The notes: generated from the letters alone by a model not told the origin. A stretch of DNA of 64,000 bases from Winogradskyella algicola (GCF_005869935.1 NZ_SZQF01000001.1:434001-498000); one strand, 5' to 3'; shown: positions 1 through 8,872, counted from the first letter of the stretch. Numbers and translations: made by a program.

Positions 1-1
1 T

Positions 2-1540
2 GAAGTGTGGAAATCTAATGTGAATAGAAACACATGGACTGAATCCCATAACCTTAATCTCAATTTTGATTATTTTATAGATGAGCGTAATACGTTGAGT
101 CTAACCAGTACAGGACTATACACGCCTTACTTTAAATACAAGATTCATAACAACACCAATATCTTTGATACCGATAGTAATTTCTTATCAAGCTTTACTG
201 CCGATAATTTATCAAGAGACGACAAGTATAATATTGGGACTGATTTAATCTATAGACACGATTTTAAAGATAAATCTAGCTTGTCTTTTAATGCGCACTA
301 CACGATTTATGATTACGAGCGCAACCAGAATGTATTTCAAGATGAGCCTTTAGAAATTAATGATTCACAATTTCATACTATTGCAAATCAGGATACCCAA
401 ATTTTAACAGGTAGAATAGATTATGCATTACCGCTTAAAAACACATCTAGTTTAAGCGCAGGGTTAAAGATTTCTAACGTAAACACAGAAAGTGATATTA
501 CACGGCTTGATATTACAAATGGTGAAGAAGTATTAAATACTGAAAATTCAAATGCCTTTGATTACGATGAAAATGTTCTTGGTGCTTATACCAATTTTAG
601 TAAATCTTGGGATAAATGGGATATTAATATTGGATTGAGAGTAGAGCAAACTAATATCGAAGGAAAATCCATAACACTAAACGAAACAAACACTCAAGAT
701 TACTTTAATTGGTTTCCTAATGCTAGTATAACCCATAATATTTCAGATGACGTGAGTGTTTCGGGCAACTATAAACGAAGTATTTCTAGACCAAGCTATA
801 CAGATCTAAATCCATTTACATTTTTTCTTAATGAGAATACTGTAGTTTTGGGAAACCCTAATCTACTACCAACTTATACAGATGATTATAAGATTAGTGT
901 TGACTTTTTGAAGAATTTCACCTTTTCATTTTATTATACAAATTATGATGGCCCTATAGAAGAATTGCCAAGACAAGACAATGAAACCAATATAATTGCT
1001 TTCACACCTACTAACATAGATAAAAGAGTGGACTATGGTTTTGATTTAGAGTTTAATTATTATCCGTCAAACAGGTTTAATATTTATGCAGCATCCTCAA
1101 CATATAATATTAATGAAGAAGTGAATTTTGGAGAAGGTTTTGTTGAATTAAATCAGTGGTCTCAATTATTTATGATATCGCCTGGCCTGACACTTCTTAA
1201 AGATAATAGCTTAAATATTAATGCAACATTTTTTTGGTTTGGGAAAAACCTTCAGAGTTTACAGACTGTTGAAGACAGATTAGTTTCTACAATTAGCGTT
1301 TCAAAATCACTTTTAAAAAACAAAGCAGTATTATCTCTGAGTATAGATGATCCGTTTAACATGCAGGATTATGAAACAACCATCAATTATCTTAATCAAT
1401 CAAGCTTAAGACTTGATGATATTGATAATAGATTTGTAAGAGTCGGATTCAGTTATAAATTTGGAAACACTGAGCTCAATACTAACGAACGCACAACTTC
1501 AGAAGAAGGACGCGAAAGGTTAAAAGATTTAAAAAACTAA
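2..1540 (+). CDS. Outer-membrane beta-barrel / TonB-dependent receptor family protein, C-terminal part (5' end outside window)
   Basis: The frame is open from the first base of the window, so this is the 3' part of a longer gene rather than a protein starting at the GTG at base 5. The visible ~511 residues alternate polar and aromatic residues in strand-like blocks. They contain the receptor-type barrel motifs SISRPSYTDLNPF and GNPNLLPTYTDDY near residues 260-300, typical of the OMP_b-brl_3 / TonB-dependent receptor superfamily. The last strand (RVGFSYKFG) is followed by a ~24-residue charged tail, as in the Bacteroidota 'outer membrane beta-barrel family'. Plug and signal peptide are upstream and not seen. 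Substrate cannot be inferred. The stop overlaps the stop of the convergent downstream gene by 4 nt. Confidence 0.85.
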   Translation, partial: EVWKSNVNRNTWTESHNLNLNFDYFIDERNTLSLTSTGLYTPYFKYKIHNNTNIFDTDSNFLSSFTADNLSRDDKYNIGTDLIYRHDFKDKSSLSFNAHYTIYDYERNQNVFQDEPLEINDSQFHTIANQDTQILTGRIDYALPLKNTSSLSAGLKISNVNTESDITRLDITNGEEVLNTENSNAFDYDENVLGAYTNFSKSWDKWDINIGLRVEQTNIEGKSITLNETNTQDYFNWFPNASITHNISDDVSVSGNYKRSISRPSYTDLNPFTFFLNENTVVLGNPNLLPTYTDDYKISVDFLKNFTFSFYYTNYDGPIEELPRQDNETNIIAFTPTNIDKRVDYGFDLEFNYYPSNRFNIYAASSTYNINEEVNFGEGFVELNQWSQLFMISPGLTLLKDNSLNINATFFWFGKNLQSLQTVEDRLVSTISVSKSLLKNKAVLSLSIDDPFNMQDYETTINYLNQSSLRLDDIDNRFVRVGFSYKFGNTELNTNERTTSEEGRERLKDLKN

Positions 1541-2643
1541 TCTTGCCACTCAGCGATAAATAAATTAGTATCTCTTGTGCCACCATTATTTCGGTTAGAA
1601 GAGAAAACTAAATACTTACCATCGTTAGAAAATACAGGAAAAGCTTCAAAAGTATTGCCATGAGTAACACGTCTTAGGTTTTTCCCGTCAATATCAATCA
1701 TGTAGAGATTAAAAGGAAAACCGATTTCACTTTCAAAATTAGAAGAAAATAAAACCTTCTCACCACTAGGATGAAAAAATGGACTCCAATTAGCATTACC
1801 CAAATCCGTTAATTGTCTCATATCGCTCCCATCTGCATTACAGATAAAAAGCTCCATGTCGCTAGGCTCTACCAATCCTTTAGCTAATAAATCTTTATAG
1901 TCTTTTTGCTCTTTTTCCGTTTTAGGACGCGACGCTCTAAAAATAAGCTTACTTCCGTCTGGAGAAAAGAATGCACCACCATCGTAACCAAGCTCGTTGG
2001 TAATTTGTTTTACGTCTGTACCGTCTATGTTCATGGTATACAGTTCTAGGTCACCACTTCTTGTAGATGTAAATACAATTTTATCACCTTTTGGAGAAAC
2101 CGTTGGCTCGGCATCATAACCATCTTCAAAGGTTAATTGTTTCACAATGTTACCCTCTAAGTCGGCCACAAAAATGTCGTAAGTATCATAGATTGGCCAA
2201 ATGTATTTACCATTTTCTTTTACAGGAACTTGTGGGCACTCATCACCTCCCAAATGTGTAGATGCATAAATAATATGTTTATTATCTGGTAAAAAGTAAG
2301 AACAAGTGGTTCTTCCTTTCCCAGTGCTTACCATTGGTGGAGCAATGCTGTCGGTAAAAGTTTCTTCTGCATTCATTAAAAACATTTGATCGCAATTAAC
2401 TCCCCATTTTACATTGTTAGACTGAAACACCAATTGTTTATCATCAAAACTCCAGTAAGCTTCTGCATTATCACCACCATAAGTAACCTGTCTTAGCGAT
2501 TTAAAGTTAGTTTCTTCAGGATAGATTAATGATTCGTTCGTCTTTGTTTTGCCAGAGTATCCATCTGTACCAGATGATTTAGTTTCGTTTTTACAAGATA
2601 GAAATGAAACACAAATAAGAAGAATAACAGTAAGTCTGTTCAT
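1537..2643 (-). CDS. TolB-like beta-propeller lipoprotein (WD40-like PD40 repeats)
   Basis: 368 residues beginning with a lipoprotein signal (MNRLTVILLICVSFLSCKNE, lipobox LSC with Cys17), so probably anchored in a periplasmic membrane leaflet. The body has repeated PD40/TolB propeller blades: 'SFDDKQLVFQSN', 'SPKGDKIVFTSTRSGDLELYTMNIDG', 'SPDGSKLIFRAS', 'HPSGEKVLFSSN' and 'SNDGKYLVFSSNRN'. Such propellers bind peptides or act as scaffolds; no catalytic domain is attached. It could be a TolB paralogue or the propeller half of an S9-type peptidase, but no alpha/beta hydrolase domain follows. The neighbour on the divergent side is a secreted M28 peptidase lipoprotein, suggesting a shared role in extracytoplasmic peptide handling (inference). 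Confidence 0.85.
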   Translation of the reverse strand: MNRLTVILLICVSFLSCKNETKSSGTDGYSGKTKTNESLIYPEETNFKSLRQVTYGGDNAEAYWSFDDKQLVFQSNNVKWGVNCDQMFLMNAEETFTDSIAPPMVSTGKGRTTCSYFLPDNKHIIYASTHLGGDECPQVPVKENGKYIWPIYDTYDIFVADLEGNIVKQLTFEDGYDAEPTVSPKGDKIVFTSTRSGDLELYTMNIDGTDVKQITNELGYDGGAFFSPDGSKLIFRASRPKTEKEQKDYKDLLAKGLVEPSDMELFICNADGSDMRQLTDLGNANWSPFFHPSGEKVLFSSNFESEIGFPFNLYMIDIDGKNLRRVTHGNTFEAFPVFSNDGKYLVFSSNRNNGGTRDTNLFIAEWQD

Positions 2644-2674
2644 GGTTTATAATTATTATATGAGCTTTAATACT

Positions 2675-2682
2675 TAATTTTG
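2675..2682 (+). promoter_or_regulatory. Bacteroidota -7 box (TAATTTTG) for the M28 peptidase gene
   Basis: Matches the Bacteroidota sigma-ABfr -7 consensus TAnnTTTG, 18 nt before the ATG at 2701. No clear TTG -33 element at the expected spacing. Confidence 0.5.
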
Positions 2683-2700
2683 CAAAAATAATATTTAGTG

Positions 2701-3945
2701 ATGAAAAATATAGTGTTTTTGTTTCTTTTAGTAAGTGTGTTCGCTTGCAAGAAAGAACCTAAAGTTGCAGAGAACAAAATAAAAGAAGATGTTTATTTTT
2801 TAGCTGATGACAAGCTAGAAGGTCGTCAAACAGGCACTGAAGGTGAGAAAAAAGCTTCTGAGTACCTGATTAAGCGTTTTAAGGAAATTGGGCTCGAAGC
2901 AAAAGGAACAAAAGGTTTTTTACAACCTTTTTCATTTAAACCAAAAACAGACCCTCACAAAGAAGTTGAGTTTACTACTAATGCAGACAGCACAATTACT
3001 GGGAATAATGTAATAGGTTTTATAAATAATAATGCTGAAAAAACAATCATTATTGGTGCGCATTACGATCATTTAGGCTATGGTGGTGAAGGCTCTCTTT
3101 ATAGAGGAGAAGAGAAAGCCGTGCACAATGGAGCAGATGATAATGCGAGTGGTGTAGCTATTATGTTGAATTTAGCCGGAAGACTTAAAGTTAAGAACGA
3201 TAATGCAGAAACGAAGGATGAAAATAATTATTTATTTATGGCTTTTTCTGGTGAGGAAATGGGTTTGTTGGGTTCTAATTATTTTTCTAAAAATCCAACT
3301 ATTGATGCCAAGGCTATCAACTATATGATTAACATGGATATGGTTGGAAGATTAAAAGCAGATAGCACTTTAGCGGTTTATGGAGTAGGCACTTCACCGA
3401 TCTTTAAGCAAACCATAAAAGCACACAATGATAGATTTAAATTGGTTCAAAATGAAAGTGGAGTAGGACCAAGCGATCACACTTCTTTTTACTTAATAGA
3501 TGTGCCAGTATTGCATTTTTTTACAGGCCAACACGAAGATTATCATAAGCCTGCAGACGATTCAGACAAGTTGAATTATGACGGGATGAATCTAATTTCT
3601 GATTATATTTTCGATATCATATCAGATCTCGATGATAACGGCGAATTAGCGTTTAGAAAAACCAAAAATGAAAGTGAAGAAACACCACGGTTTAAAGTTG
3701 GTTTAGGTGTGGTGCCAGACTATTTGTTCGACGGAAAAGGTATGCGTATTGATGGCACAAGAGAAGAAACACCAGCCTTTAACGCTGGCTTACAAAAAGG
3801 TGATATTGTTGTAAAACTTGGGGATAGTACAGTTACAGATATGATGAGTTATATGCGAGCGTTATCCGTCTTTGAAAAAGGGGATGAAGCAGCTATTACT
3901 GTTAAAAGAGGAAGTGAAACAATCGAAACAAAAGTGAATTTTTAA
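2701..3945 (+). CDS. M28 family zinc aminopeptidase lipoprotein with C-terminal PDZ domain
   Basis: 414 residues; the ATG at 2701 is preferred to the GTG immediately before it. The signal ends in a lipobox (VSVFAC). The M28 metal ligands are in order: GAHYDH (H121, D123), GADDNASG (D146), SGEEMGLLGS (E185/E186), NMDMVGRL (D213) and SDHTSF (H260). A PDZ domain follows from about residue 325 (FNAGLQKGDIVVKLGD). This is the usual arrangement of secreted Bacteroidota M28 peptidases that remove N-terminal residues from imported peptides. All ligands are intact, so it should be active. It stands alone with its own promoter and is divergent from the propeller lipoprotein. Confidence 0.93.
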   Translation: MKNIVFLFLLVSVFACKKEPKVAENKIKEDVYFLADDKLEGRQTGTEGEKKASEYLIKRFKEIGLEAKGTKGFLQPFSFKPKTDPHKEVEFTTNADSTITGNNVIGFINNNAEKTIIIGAHYDHLGYGGEGSLYRGEEKAVHNGADDNASGVAIMLNLAGRLKVKNDNAETKDENNYLFMAFSGEEMGLLGSNYFSKNPTIDAKAINYMINMDMVGRLKADSTLAVYGVGTSPIFKQTIKAHNDRFKLVQNESGVGPSDHTSFYLIDVPVLHFFTGQHEDYHKPADDSDKLNYDGMNLISDYIFDIISDLDDNGELAFRKTKNESEETPRFKVGLGVVPDYLFDGKGMRIDGTREETPAFNAGLQKGDIVVKLGDSTVTDMMSYMRALSVFEKGDEAAITVKRGSETIETKVNF

Positions 3946-4016
3946 ACCAGTCAACAAGTCTTTTCTTTAAAAAAAATATTTAATTGTACATTTAAGCCTA
4001 ATCTAGATCAATTATA

Positions 4017-5144
4017 ATGAAAAAATTATTATCACTTCTTTGTTTATTTACACTTTTCTTTGCCTTTACTTGTGAAAACGAACCTTTAGATTTTGATGCC
4101 GAAACAGGCGGAATGGATTCTGACTTATTGGGCGAATGGAATCTTGTAGAATTTGATGTTGAAGTAAGTACCTCTACTAATTTTCAAGGACAAGAAATTT
4201 CTTCGGACGTAGAAGTTTATAGTACAACTGTAGATTATACCTTGAATTTTACCGAAAGTAATTTTACTACAAACGGCAGTTATAGTTACGTAGCTGATAT
4301 TGTTGCTAATGGTATGAATATTGAAGGAGAACCTTACACACTAGAAAATGTTTCTGGCAGTGGAAGCTATTCCGTAAATGGAAATGAAATGACAGTAGAC
4401 GGATCTTTCTTTGAGTTTTCTTTTGAAGGAATGGATTTTGCTGAGCTCAACGGTGAACAAACAGCAACATTTGAGATATCTGATAATGGGCAAACATTAA
4501 TATTTAGCCAAAACGAAACAACAACAGAAACCGATGCTGCAACAGGAGTTACTTCTACAAGCACCCAAGTGTCTAGTTCTGTATGGACAAGAGGTGCTAA
4601 CTCATCTCCTGATTGTACAGCAGAGGAAGCAACCAACGAAGCTGCTGCCGCATATAATAACGACAACACTAATGAAAATTTATGCATAGCATACAAGGAA
4701 GCCTTAGAAAACCAAATAGCAGAATGTGGTGATCCTGACGGTAGTTTACAAGATATAATAGATGATCTAGGAGATTGTTCCTCTGGTGCTGCCAGTTCTG
4801 GTGTATTAAAGGTAACAACAGGAACTTTACCAATAGACTTTACTCAGCAAACCGTTTCAATAAATGAAGGAATAATTACTGTTGAAGGTGTTAGCGAAGG
4901 CGGTAACTATCAAATTTATTTTCAAGTTACTGAAGGAGACACAGGTACAGATGTTTTTCAAAATTTTGTACTAACCATAAACGGCACAGAGTATTTTCCA
5001 TCTACGCAAGGGTTTGACGATTTTACTTCAAACACAACCGCTAGTTCTGAAAACATTTTACAAGCAACATTTTATGGCATAGTAGAAAGTGCTGCAGGTG
5101 CTGACTTAAGCCTTACCCAAGGCCAAGCAGACGTGATGTACTAA
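4017..5144 (+). CDS. Secreted or lipid-anchored hypothetical protein, Flavobacteria-type
   Basis: 375 residues with an N-terminal signal (MKKLLSLLCLFTLFFAFTCEN); Cys20 follows a degenerate lipobox, so lipid anchoring is likely but not certain. Three regions can be seen: an acidic, Thr/Ser-rich N-terminal half resembling a lipocalin-like beta-sandwich ('LLGEWNLVEFDVE', 'SVNGNEMTV'); a cysteine-bearing helical segment around residues 200-255 (CTAEEATNEAAAAY ... LCIAYKEALENQIAEC); and a C-terminal beta domain. The helical Cys segment recurs in Flavobacteriaceae lipoproteins of unknown role. No catalytic motif is recognised and no function is proposed. Confidence 0.75.
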   Translation: MKKLLSLLCLFTLFFAFTCENEPLDFDAETGGMDSDLLGEWNLVEFDVEVSTSTNFQGQEISSDVEVYSTTVDYTLNFTESNFTTNGSYSYVADIVANGMNIEGEPYTLENVSGSGSYSVNGNEMTVDGSFFEFSFEGMDFAELNGEQTATFEISDNGQTLIFSQNETTTETDAATGVTSTSTQVSSSVWTRGANSSPDCTAEEATNEAAAAYNNDNTNENLCIAYKEALENQIAECGDPDGSLQDIIDDLGDCSSGAASSGVLKVTTGTLPIDFTQQTVSINEGIITVEGVSEGGNYQIYFQVTEGDTGTDVFQNFVLTINGTEYFPSTQGFDDFTSNTTASSENILQATFYGIVESAAGADLSLTQGQADVMY

Positions 5145-5205
5145 ACATGAGTAGAAAGAAGTTTTGAGCTTCTTATTTATACATAAGTGGATTTTGATAT
5201 ATATT

Positions 5206-5595
5206 ATGAAACAAAAGCATATAGTAACTAAAATCCACTTAATTATTTCTGTTTTGCTTGTAATTCCTGCAGCATGCATTTATGGTTTTGCTCCTCAGTA
5301 TTTTTTGGACATCTCTCACCAAACAATAGATGAACGCAATTTCTCAAAAGCCATTATGGGCATTTATTTAGCGTTTTCAATATTATGGATTCTAGGTATA
5401 TTTAAAAGAAGATTTCTAAGTTTTGCATTATTGTCTAATGTTTTATTTATGATGGGTCTTGGCTTGGGCAGAATAATTAGCTTAGTATTAGATGGCACAC
5501 CTTCAATTATTTATGTCATAGGAATATTTGGGGAATTACTTTTAGGTTTTTATGGACTTTGGGTGTTGAATAGTAAATATTATAAAAAGATGTAA
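5206..5595 (+). CDS. Small integral membrane protein, DUF4345-like
   Basis: The ATG at 5206 is chosen; the longer frame from a TTG at 5164 would add a doubtful hydrophobic N-terminus. The 129-residue product has four predicted membrane segments (about residues 9-28, 44-62, 68-88 and 98-118) with short loops and a basic C-terminus (YYKKM). Length and spacing fit the DUF4345 family of four-helix membrane proteins of unknown function. It lies on the same strand as dusB; its last codons overlap the likely dusB promoter. Confidence 0.75.
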   Translation: MKQKHIVTKIHLIISVLLVIPAACIYGFAPQYFLDISHQTIDERNFSKAIMGIYLAFSILWILGIFKRRFLSFALLSNVLFMMGLGLGRIISLVLDGTPSIIYVIGIFGELLLGFYGLWVLNSKYYKKM

Positions 5596-5600
5596 TTTTG
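5593..5600 (+). promoter_or_regulatory. -7 box (TAATTTTG) for dusB
   Basis: TAnnTTTG match overlapping the stop codon of the preceding gene and lying 16 nt before the TTG start of dusB. A TTG at 5566-5568 could be the -33 element, though the 24-nt spacing is long. Confidence 0.5.
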
Positions 5601-5616
5601 CTCCAAAATTTTATAC

Positions 5617-6609
5617 TTGGCAAAAATAGGCGACATAGAGTTAGGTGAGTTTCCATTGCTATTAGCACCAATGGAAGATGTGAGTGACCCTCCATTTAGA
5701 GCATTGTGTAAAGAACAAGGAGCAGACGTAGTATATACAGAGTTTGTATCAAGTGAAGGTCTTATTCGTAACGCGGCTAAAAGTGTCATGAAATTAGACA
5801 TTTACGAGAAGGAGCGTCCTGTTGGTATCCAAATTTTTGGTGCTAATATGGAAAGCATGCTACAGACCATAGATATTGTTGAGAAATCTAATCCAGATAT
5901 AATAGACATTAATTTTGGCTGCCCTGTAAAAAAAGTAGTTTCCAAAGGTGCAGGTGCTGGAATTCTTAAAGACATCTGTCTTATGGAGCAGCTTACTGCC
6001 GAAATGGTAAAACGTACAAACCTACCCGTTACCGTAAAAACTAGGTTAGGCTGGGATCACGATTCAATAAGAATTGTCGAAGTAGCAGAACGACTGCAAG
6101 ATGTGGGCTGTAAGGCTATAGCCATTCATGGTCGTACAAGAGCGCAAATGTATAAAGGTAATGCAGATTGGAAACCAATTGCTGAGGTAAAGAACAATCC
6201 AAGAATGCATATTCCTGTGTTTGGAAATGGTGATGTAAACACACCGGAGCGCGCTGTAGAAATGCGAGATGAATATGGTTTGGATGGAGCTATGATCGGT
6301 AGAGCAACGATAGGTAATCCTTGGTTTTTTAAGCAAGTAAAACATTATTTTAAAACAGGTGAGCATTTAGCACCAATATCTATGCAAGAACGTGTAGAAG
6401 CCGCACGTCGTCATCTACAAATGTCTATAGATTGGAAAGGAGAAAAATTAGGTGTTTTTGAAACCCGAAGACACTATACTAATTACTTTAAAGGCATTCC
6501 AAACTTTAAGGAATATCGTATGAAAATGGTAACTAGTGATGACTCTAAAGATGTTTTTGATGCTTTTGATGAGGTCTTAGATAAGTTTGGGGATTATCAG
6601 TTTGCTTAA
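5617..6609 (+). CDS. dusB: tRNA-dihydrouridine synthase B
   Basis: 330 residues; FMN-dependent reduction of uridines to dihydrouridine in the D-loop of tRNA. The product opens with the family start (MAKIGDIELGEFPLLLAPM) and carries the catalytic cysteine motif INFGCPVKKV (C102), KTRLGWD, a flavin-phosphate site GNGDV and IGRATIGNPW. The start is TTG: the next in-frame ATG (residue 19) would cut into the first TIM-barrel strand, and the N-terminus matches flavobacterial orthologues as I remember them. The gene ends with a 4-nt stop overlap against the convergent permease gene. Confidence 0.95.
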   Translation: MAKIGDIELGEFPLLLAPMEDVSDPPFRALCKEQGADVVYTEFVSSEGLIRNAAKSVMKLDIYEKERPVGIQIFGANMESMLQTIDIVEKSNPDIIDINFGCPVKKVVSKGAGAGILKDICLMEQLTAEMVKRTNLPVTVKTRLGWDHDSIRIVEVAERLQDVGCKAIAIHGRTRAQMYKGNADWKPIAEVKNNPRMHIPVFGNGDVNTPERAVEMRDEYGLDGAMIGRATIGNPWFFKQVKHYFKTGEHLAPISMQERVEAARRHLQMSIDWKGEKLGVFETRRHYTNYFKGIPNFKEYRMKMVTSDDSKDVFDAFDEVLDKFGDYQFA

Positions 6610-7808
6610 ATCTGTATTAAGGTCTTGGTTATTCTTTGAGAAGCTAGTCGAGACGCTATGATGCCTAGCCCAAAAATGGTTATCAAAACCAAAAAGACAT
6701 TAAAAACTTGTAATCGTACAGGATAAGCCAATTCTGGTGTTAGCATAATGAGCTCAAATTGCTGCTGAAAAAATACGATTAGCAAACCAATTACCACACC
6801 CACAATGCCGCTAATGATGGTCATGAGGCTACCTTGCCAAAAGAAGATAGATTTTATTGTTTTTGGTTCTGTACCTAAGTTAAAAAGCGTATTTAAAGAC
6901 TTCTTTTTATCTAAAATCATCATAATTATTGCACCAATTACATTAAATAAAGCAATAATAATAACTAAGGTAAAAATGAGGTAAATGGCGAGGTTTTCGG
7001 TATTTAACATTTTAAACAAAGCATCATTTAACTGTTCCCTGTTTTTTATGACAAATCTATTTTTAAAGTTAGCGTCTATAGTATTTCTAATGTCTTCTTC
7101 ATTTGCCTCAGGGTGTATTTTTAATTCTAAAGCACTTATTTGGTTGTCTTTATAGTTTAATAATTGTTTGGCTAGAGAGATATCAGAAAAAATATATTTA
7201 TCATTTAATTCCTCATTAATATCAAACAAACCTACATTATTAACGTAAACAGCGTTGTAAGCACCTTTAATAGAACTAATCTGTCCTTTTCCAGGTTTAG
7301 GAACATATAAGGATAAGGCGGTTCTAAAATCTAATATTCCAAATGAAAGGTTATGAGAAATCCCCCAACCAGAAACCACTTCGTTGCTGTTTGGGGCAAA
7401 CCAATACCCTTTGCTAACCATTGAATCGATTTGTGTTACATTTAGGTAGTTAGCGTCCACACCCTTAAGCGTAGCAAGTAAATTCTTGTTTTCAGATTTT
7501 ATTATGATGCGCTCTTCAATTATTTCAGAAGATGATAAGATGCCATTAATATGTTTTAGGTTGTTTCTATCTTCCTTAGAAAATGTAAAGGATTTGCCCT
7601 CAACAGGAAGTAACTTTAAATCAGGATCCACAAATGATGAAAACTGAAGACTATAATCCTTTAAACCTGCAAATACAGAAAGAACAATAAACAAGGCAGC
7701 AGAGGCAATAATCACACCACCAGACGCAATTAAGGTCATAATGTTTATAGCGTTGCTACTGCTTTTAGAAAACAGGTAGCGTTTTGCTATATATAACGGA
7801 AAATTCAC
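6606..7808 (-). CDS. FtsX/LolE-like ABC transporter permease
   Basis: 400 residues with the MacB/FtsX topology: one N-terminal membrane helix (about 20-48, 'ASGGVIIASAALFIVLSVFAGLKD'), a ~220-residue extracytoplasmic domain, then three C-terminal helices (about 272-298, 325-350 and 370-390). N-terminus PLYIAKRYLFSK is typical of LolC/LolE-type permeases that release lipoproteins from the inner membrane, though other FtsX-fold substrates are possible. No ATPase is adjacent, so it must pair with one encoded elsewhere. It starts directly after the rbfA stop (adjacent bases), indicating co-transcription with rbfA. Confidence 0.88.
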   Translation of the reverse strand: MNFPLYIAKRYLFSKSSSNAINIMTLIASGGVIIASAALFIVLSVFAGLKDYSLQFSSFVDPDLKLLPVEGKSFTFSKEDRNNLKHINGILSSSEIIEERIIIKSENKNLLATLKGVDANYLNVTQIDSMVSKGYWFAPNSNEVVSGWGISHNLSFGILDFRTALSLYVPKPGKGQISSIKGAYNAVYVNNVGLFDINEELNDKYIFSDISLAKQLLNYKDNQISALELKIHPEANEEDIRNTIDANFKNRFVIKNREQLNDALFKMLNTENLAIYLIFTLVIIIALFNVIGAIIMMILDKKKSLNTLFNLGTEPKTIKSIFFWQGSLMTIISGIVGVVIGLLIVFFQQQFELIMLTPELAYPVRLQVFNVFLVLITIFGLGIIASRLASQRITKTLIQI

Positions 7809-8201
7809 TTAAGATTTTTTACGCTTGTCTAATAAGTCTGTATTGTCTAACGGGTTGTCTTCACCCTTAAGAGAACGCTCTATACCGTCTATATATTCTA
7901 AAGAATCATCAATAAAAAATTCTAATTGAGGCATTCGCCTTAGTTGATGACGTGTGCGCTGAGATAATTCGTGTCTAATTAATGGCGTGTTAGACCTAAT
8001 ACCTTCTAATAGTGATTTAGCCTCTTTATTAGGAAAAATACTTAAGTATACCTTAGCAATAGATAAGTCTACTGTTACATTAACTTTTGAAACAGAAATA
8101 ATCACACCCTTTAGCCCTCCAGAAGATGCAGCATGCTGTAACACCTCTGCTAAATCTTGTTGTAAAATACCTGCTATTTTCTTTTGCCTATTACTTTCCA
8201 T
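7809..8201 (-). CDS. rbfA: 30S ribosome-binding factor A
   Basis: 130 residues from the ATG at 8201 (MESNRQKKIAGILQQDLAEVL). RbfA is a KH-fold protein that assists late maturation of the 30S subunit and cold adaptation. Family features visible: N-terminal 'RQKKIAGILQQDLAEVLQ', 'ISVSKVNVTVDLSIAKVYLSIF' and the C-terminal 'LRRMPQLEFFIDDSLEYIDGIE'. The ATG at 8219 would put the promoter box inside the coding region, so 8201 is preferred. The -7 box lies only 4 nt upstream of this start, which predicts a leaderless or nearly leaderless transcript. Confidence 0.94.
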   Translation of the reverse strand: MESNRQKKIAGILQQDLAEVLQHAASSGGLKGVIISVSKVNVTVDLSIAKVYLSIFPNKEAKSLLEGIRSNTPLIRHELSQRTRHQLRRMPQLEFFIDDSLEYIDGIERSLKGEDNPLDNTDLLDKRKKS

Positions 8202-8205
8202 ATTG

Positions 8206-8213
8206 CAAAAGTA
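8206..8213 (-). promoter_or_regulatory. -7 box (TACTTTTG) immediately before rbfA
   Basis: TAnnTTTG on the minus strand, separated from the rbfA ATG by only four bases (CAAT). Transcription would start at or within a base or two of the initiation codon. Confidence 0.5.
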
Positions 8214-8316
8214 GAGCATATTTAAAGATTATGGTATTTTTATATAACAAAAATCATAGTTTGAAAGAAATGAAATCCATTTCTTTGGCAGATGTTAGAA
8301 TTCAACACTTAATAAA

Positions 8317-8721
8317 ATGAAAAAAATTGAACATATTGGTATTGCGGTAAAAGACATTGAAAAATCAAACGGATTATTCAAGGCATTGTTTGATAAAGCG
8401 CATTATAAAATTGAAGATGTGGAAAGTGAAGGTGTAAAAACATCTTTTTTTAAATGTGGGCCCAATAAAATAGAATTGTTACAGGCCACAAATGAAAATA
8501 GTCCAATAGCTAAATTTATAGAAAAAAAAGGCGAAGGAATTCATCATATCGCTTTTGCCGTAGATAATATCGAAGAAGAGATTAAGCGATTGACAGAACA
8601 AGGGTTTGAAATGATCCATAAAGTTCCCAAGAAAGGTGCAGATAACAAAGTCATAGCATTTTTGCACCCAAAATCTACAAATGGCGTTTTGATTGAATTA
8701 TGTCAAGACATTAGGGATTAA
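8317..8721 (+). CDS. mce: Methylmalonyl-CoA epimerase
   Basis: 134 residues, a vicinal-oxygen-chelate (glyoxalase-like) fold. The enzyme interconverts (R)- and (S)-methylmalonyl-CoA in the propionate/succinate route. Two beta-alpha-beta-beta-beta modules are visible: KKIEHIGIAVKDIEKSN at the start and EGIHHIAFAVDNIEEEI around residue 70. Metal ligands expected at H6 (IEHIG), the HH of GIHHIAF, and the Glu of 'GVLIELCQ' are all present. Full length for the family. No mutase gene lies nearby in this window. Confidence 0.93.
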   Translation: MKKIEHIGIAVKDIEKSNGLFKALFDKAHYKIEDVESEGVKTSFFKCGPNKIELLQATNENSPIAKFIEKKGEGIHHIAFAVDNIEEEIKRLTEQGFEMIHKVPKKGADNKVIAFLHPKSTNGVLIELCQDIRD

Positions 8722-8726
8722 AATTC

Positions 8727-8757
8727 TTGTAGAGTTTTAAAATATATAGTAATATTG
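8727..8757 (+). promoter_or_regulatory. Promoter of the CAT-anticodon tRNA
   Basis: TTG at 8727-8729 and TAATATTG at 8750-8757, separated by 20 nt: good -33/-7 spacing for the Bacteroidota housekeeping sigma factor. The box deviates from TAnnTTTG at one position. It lies about 40 nt before the tRNA. Confidence 0.5.
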
Positions 8758-8796
8758 CAAACTCTTTAGAAATAAAGAGATTGGTAACAACCAATA

Positions 8797-8870
8797 GGTC
8801 CTATAACTCAGTTGGTTAGAGTATCTGACTCATAATCAGAAAGTCCCTGGTTCGAGCCCAGGTGGGACCA
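8797..8870 (+). tRNA. tRNA with CAT anticodon, probably tRNA-Ile2 (lysidine type), otherwise elongator tRNA-Met
   Basis: 74-nt cloverleaf: acceptor GGTCCTA pairs with TGGGACC (one T-G pair), D-arm ACTC/GAGT, anticodon stem TCTGA/TCAGA around loop CTCATAA (anticodon CAT), T-arm CTGGTTCGAGCCCAGG, and A73. No CCA is encoded. CAT can be elongator Met, or Ile2 read as AUA after TilS modification. C4-G69 and C5-G68, the acceptor pairs E. coli TilS recognises, are both present, so I favour Ile2. An initiator is excluded because base pair 1-72 is G-C. Confidence 0.92.
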
Positions 8871-8872
8871 CA

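Noticed and set aside
4367..4696. 109-codon antisense frame on the minus strand
   Set aside because: Lies wholly inside the lipoprotein gene at 4017-5144, has no promoter, and its composition mirrors the sense strand.
8126..8320. 64-codon frame overlapping the rbfA start and ending just before mce
   Set aside because: Half of it is antisense to rbfA, and the remainder covers the divergent promoter region; no protein-like features.
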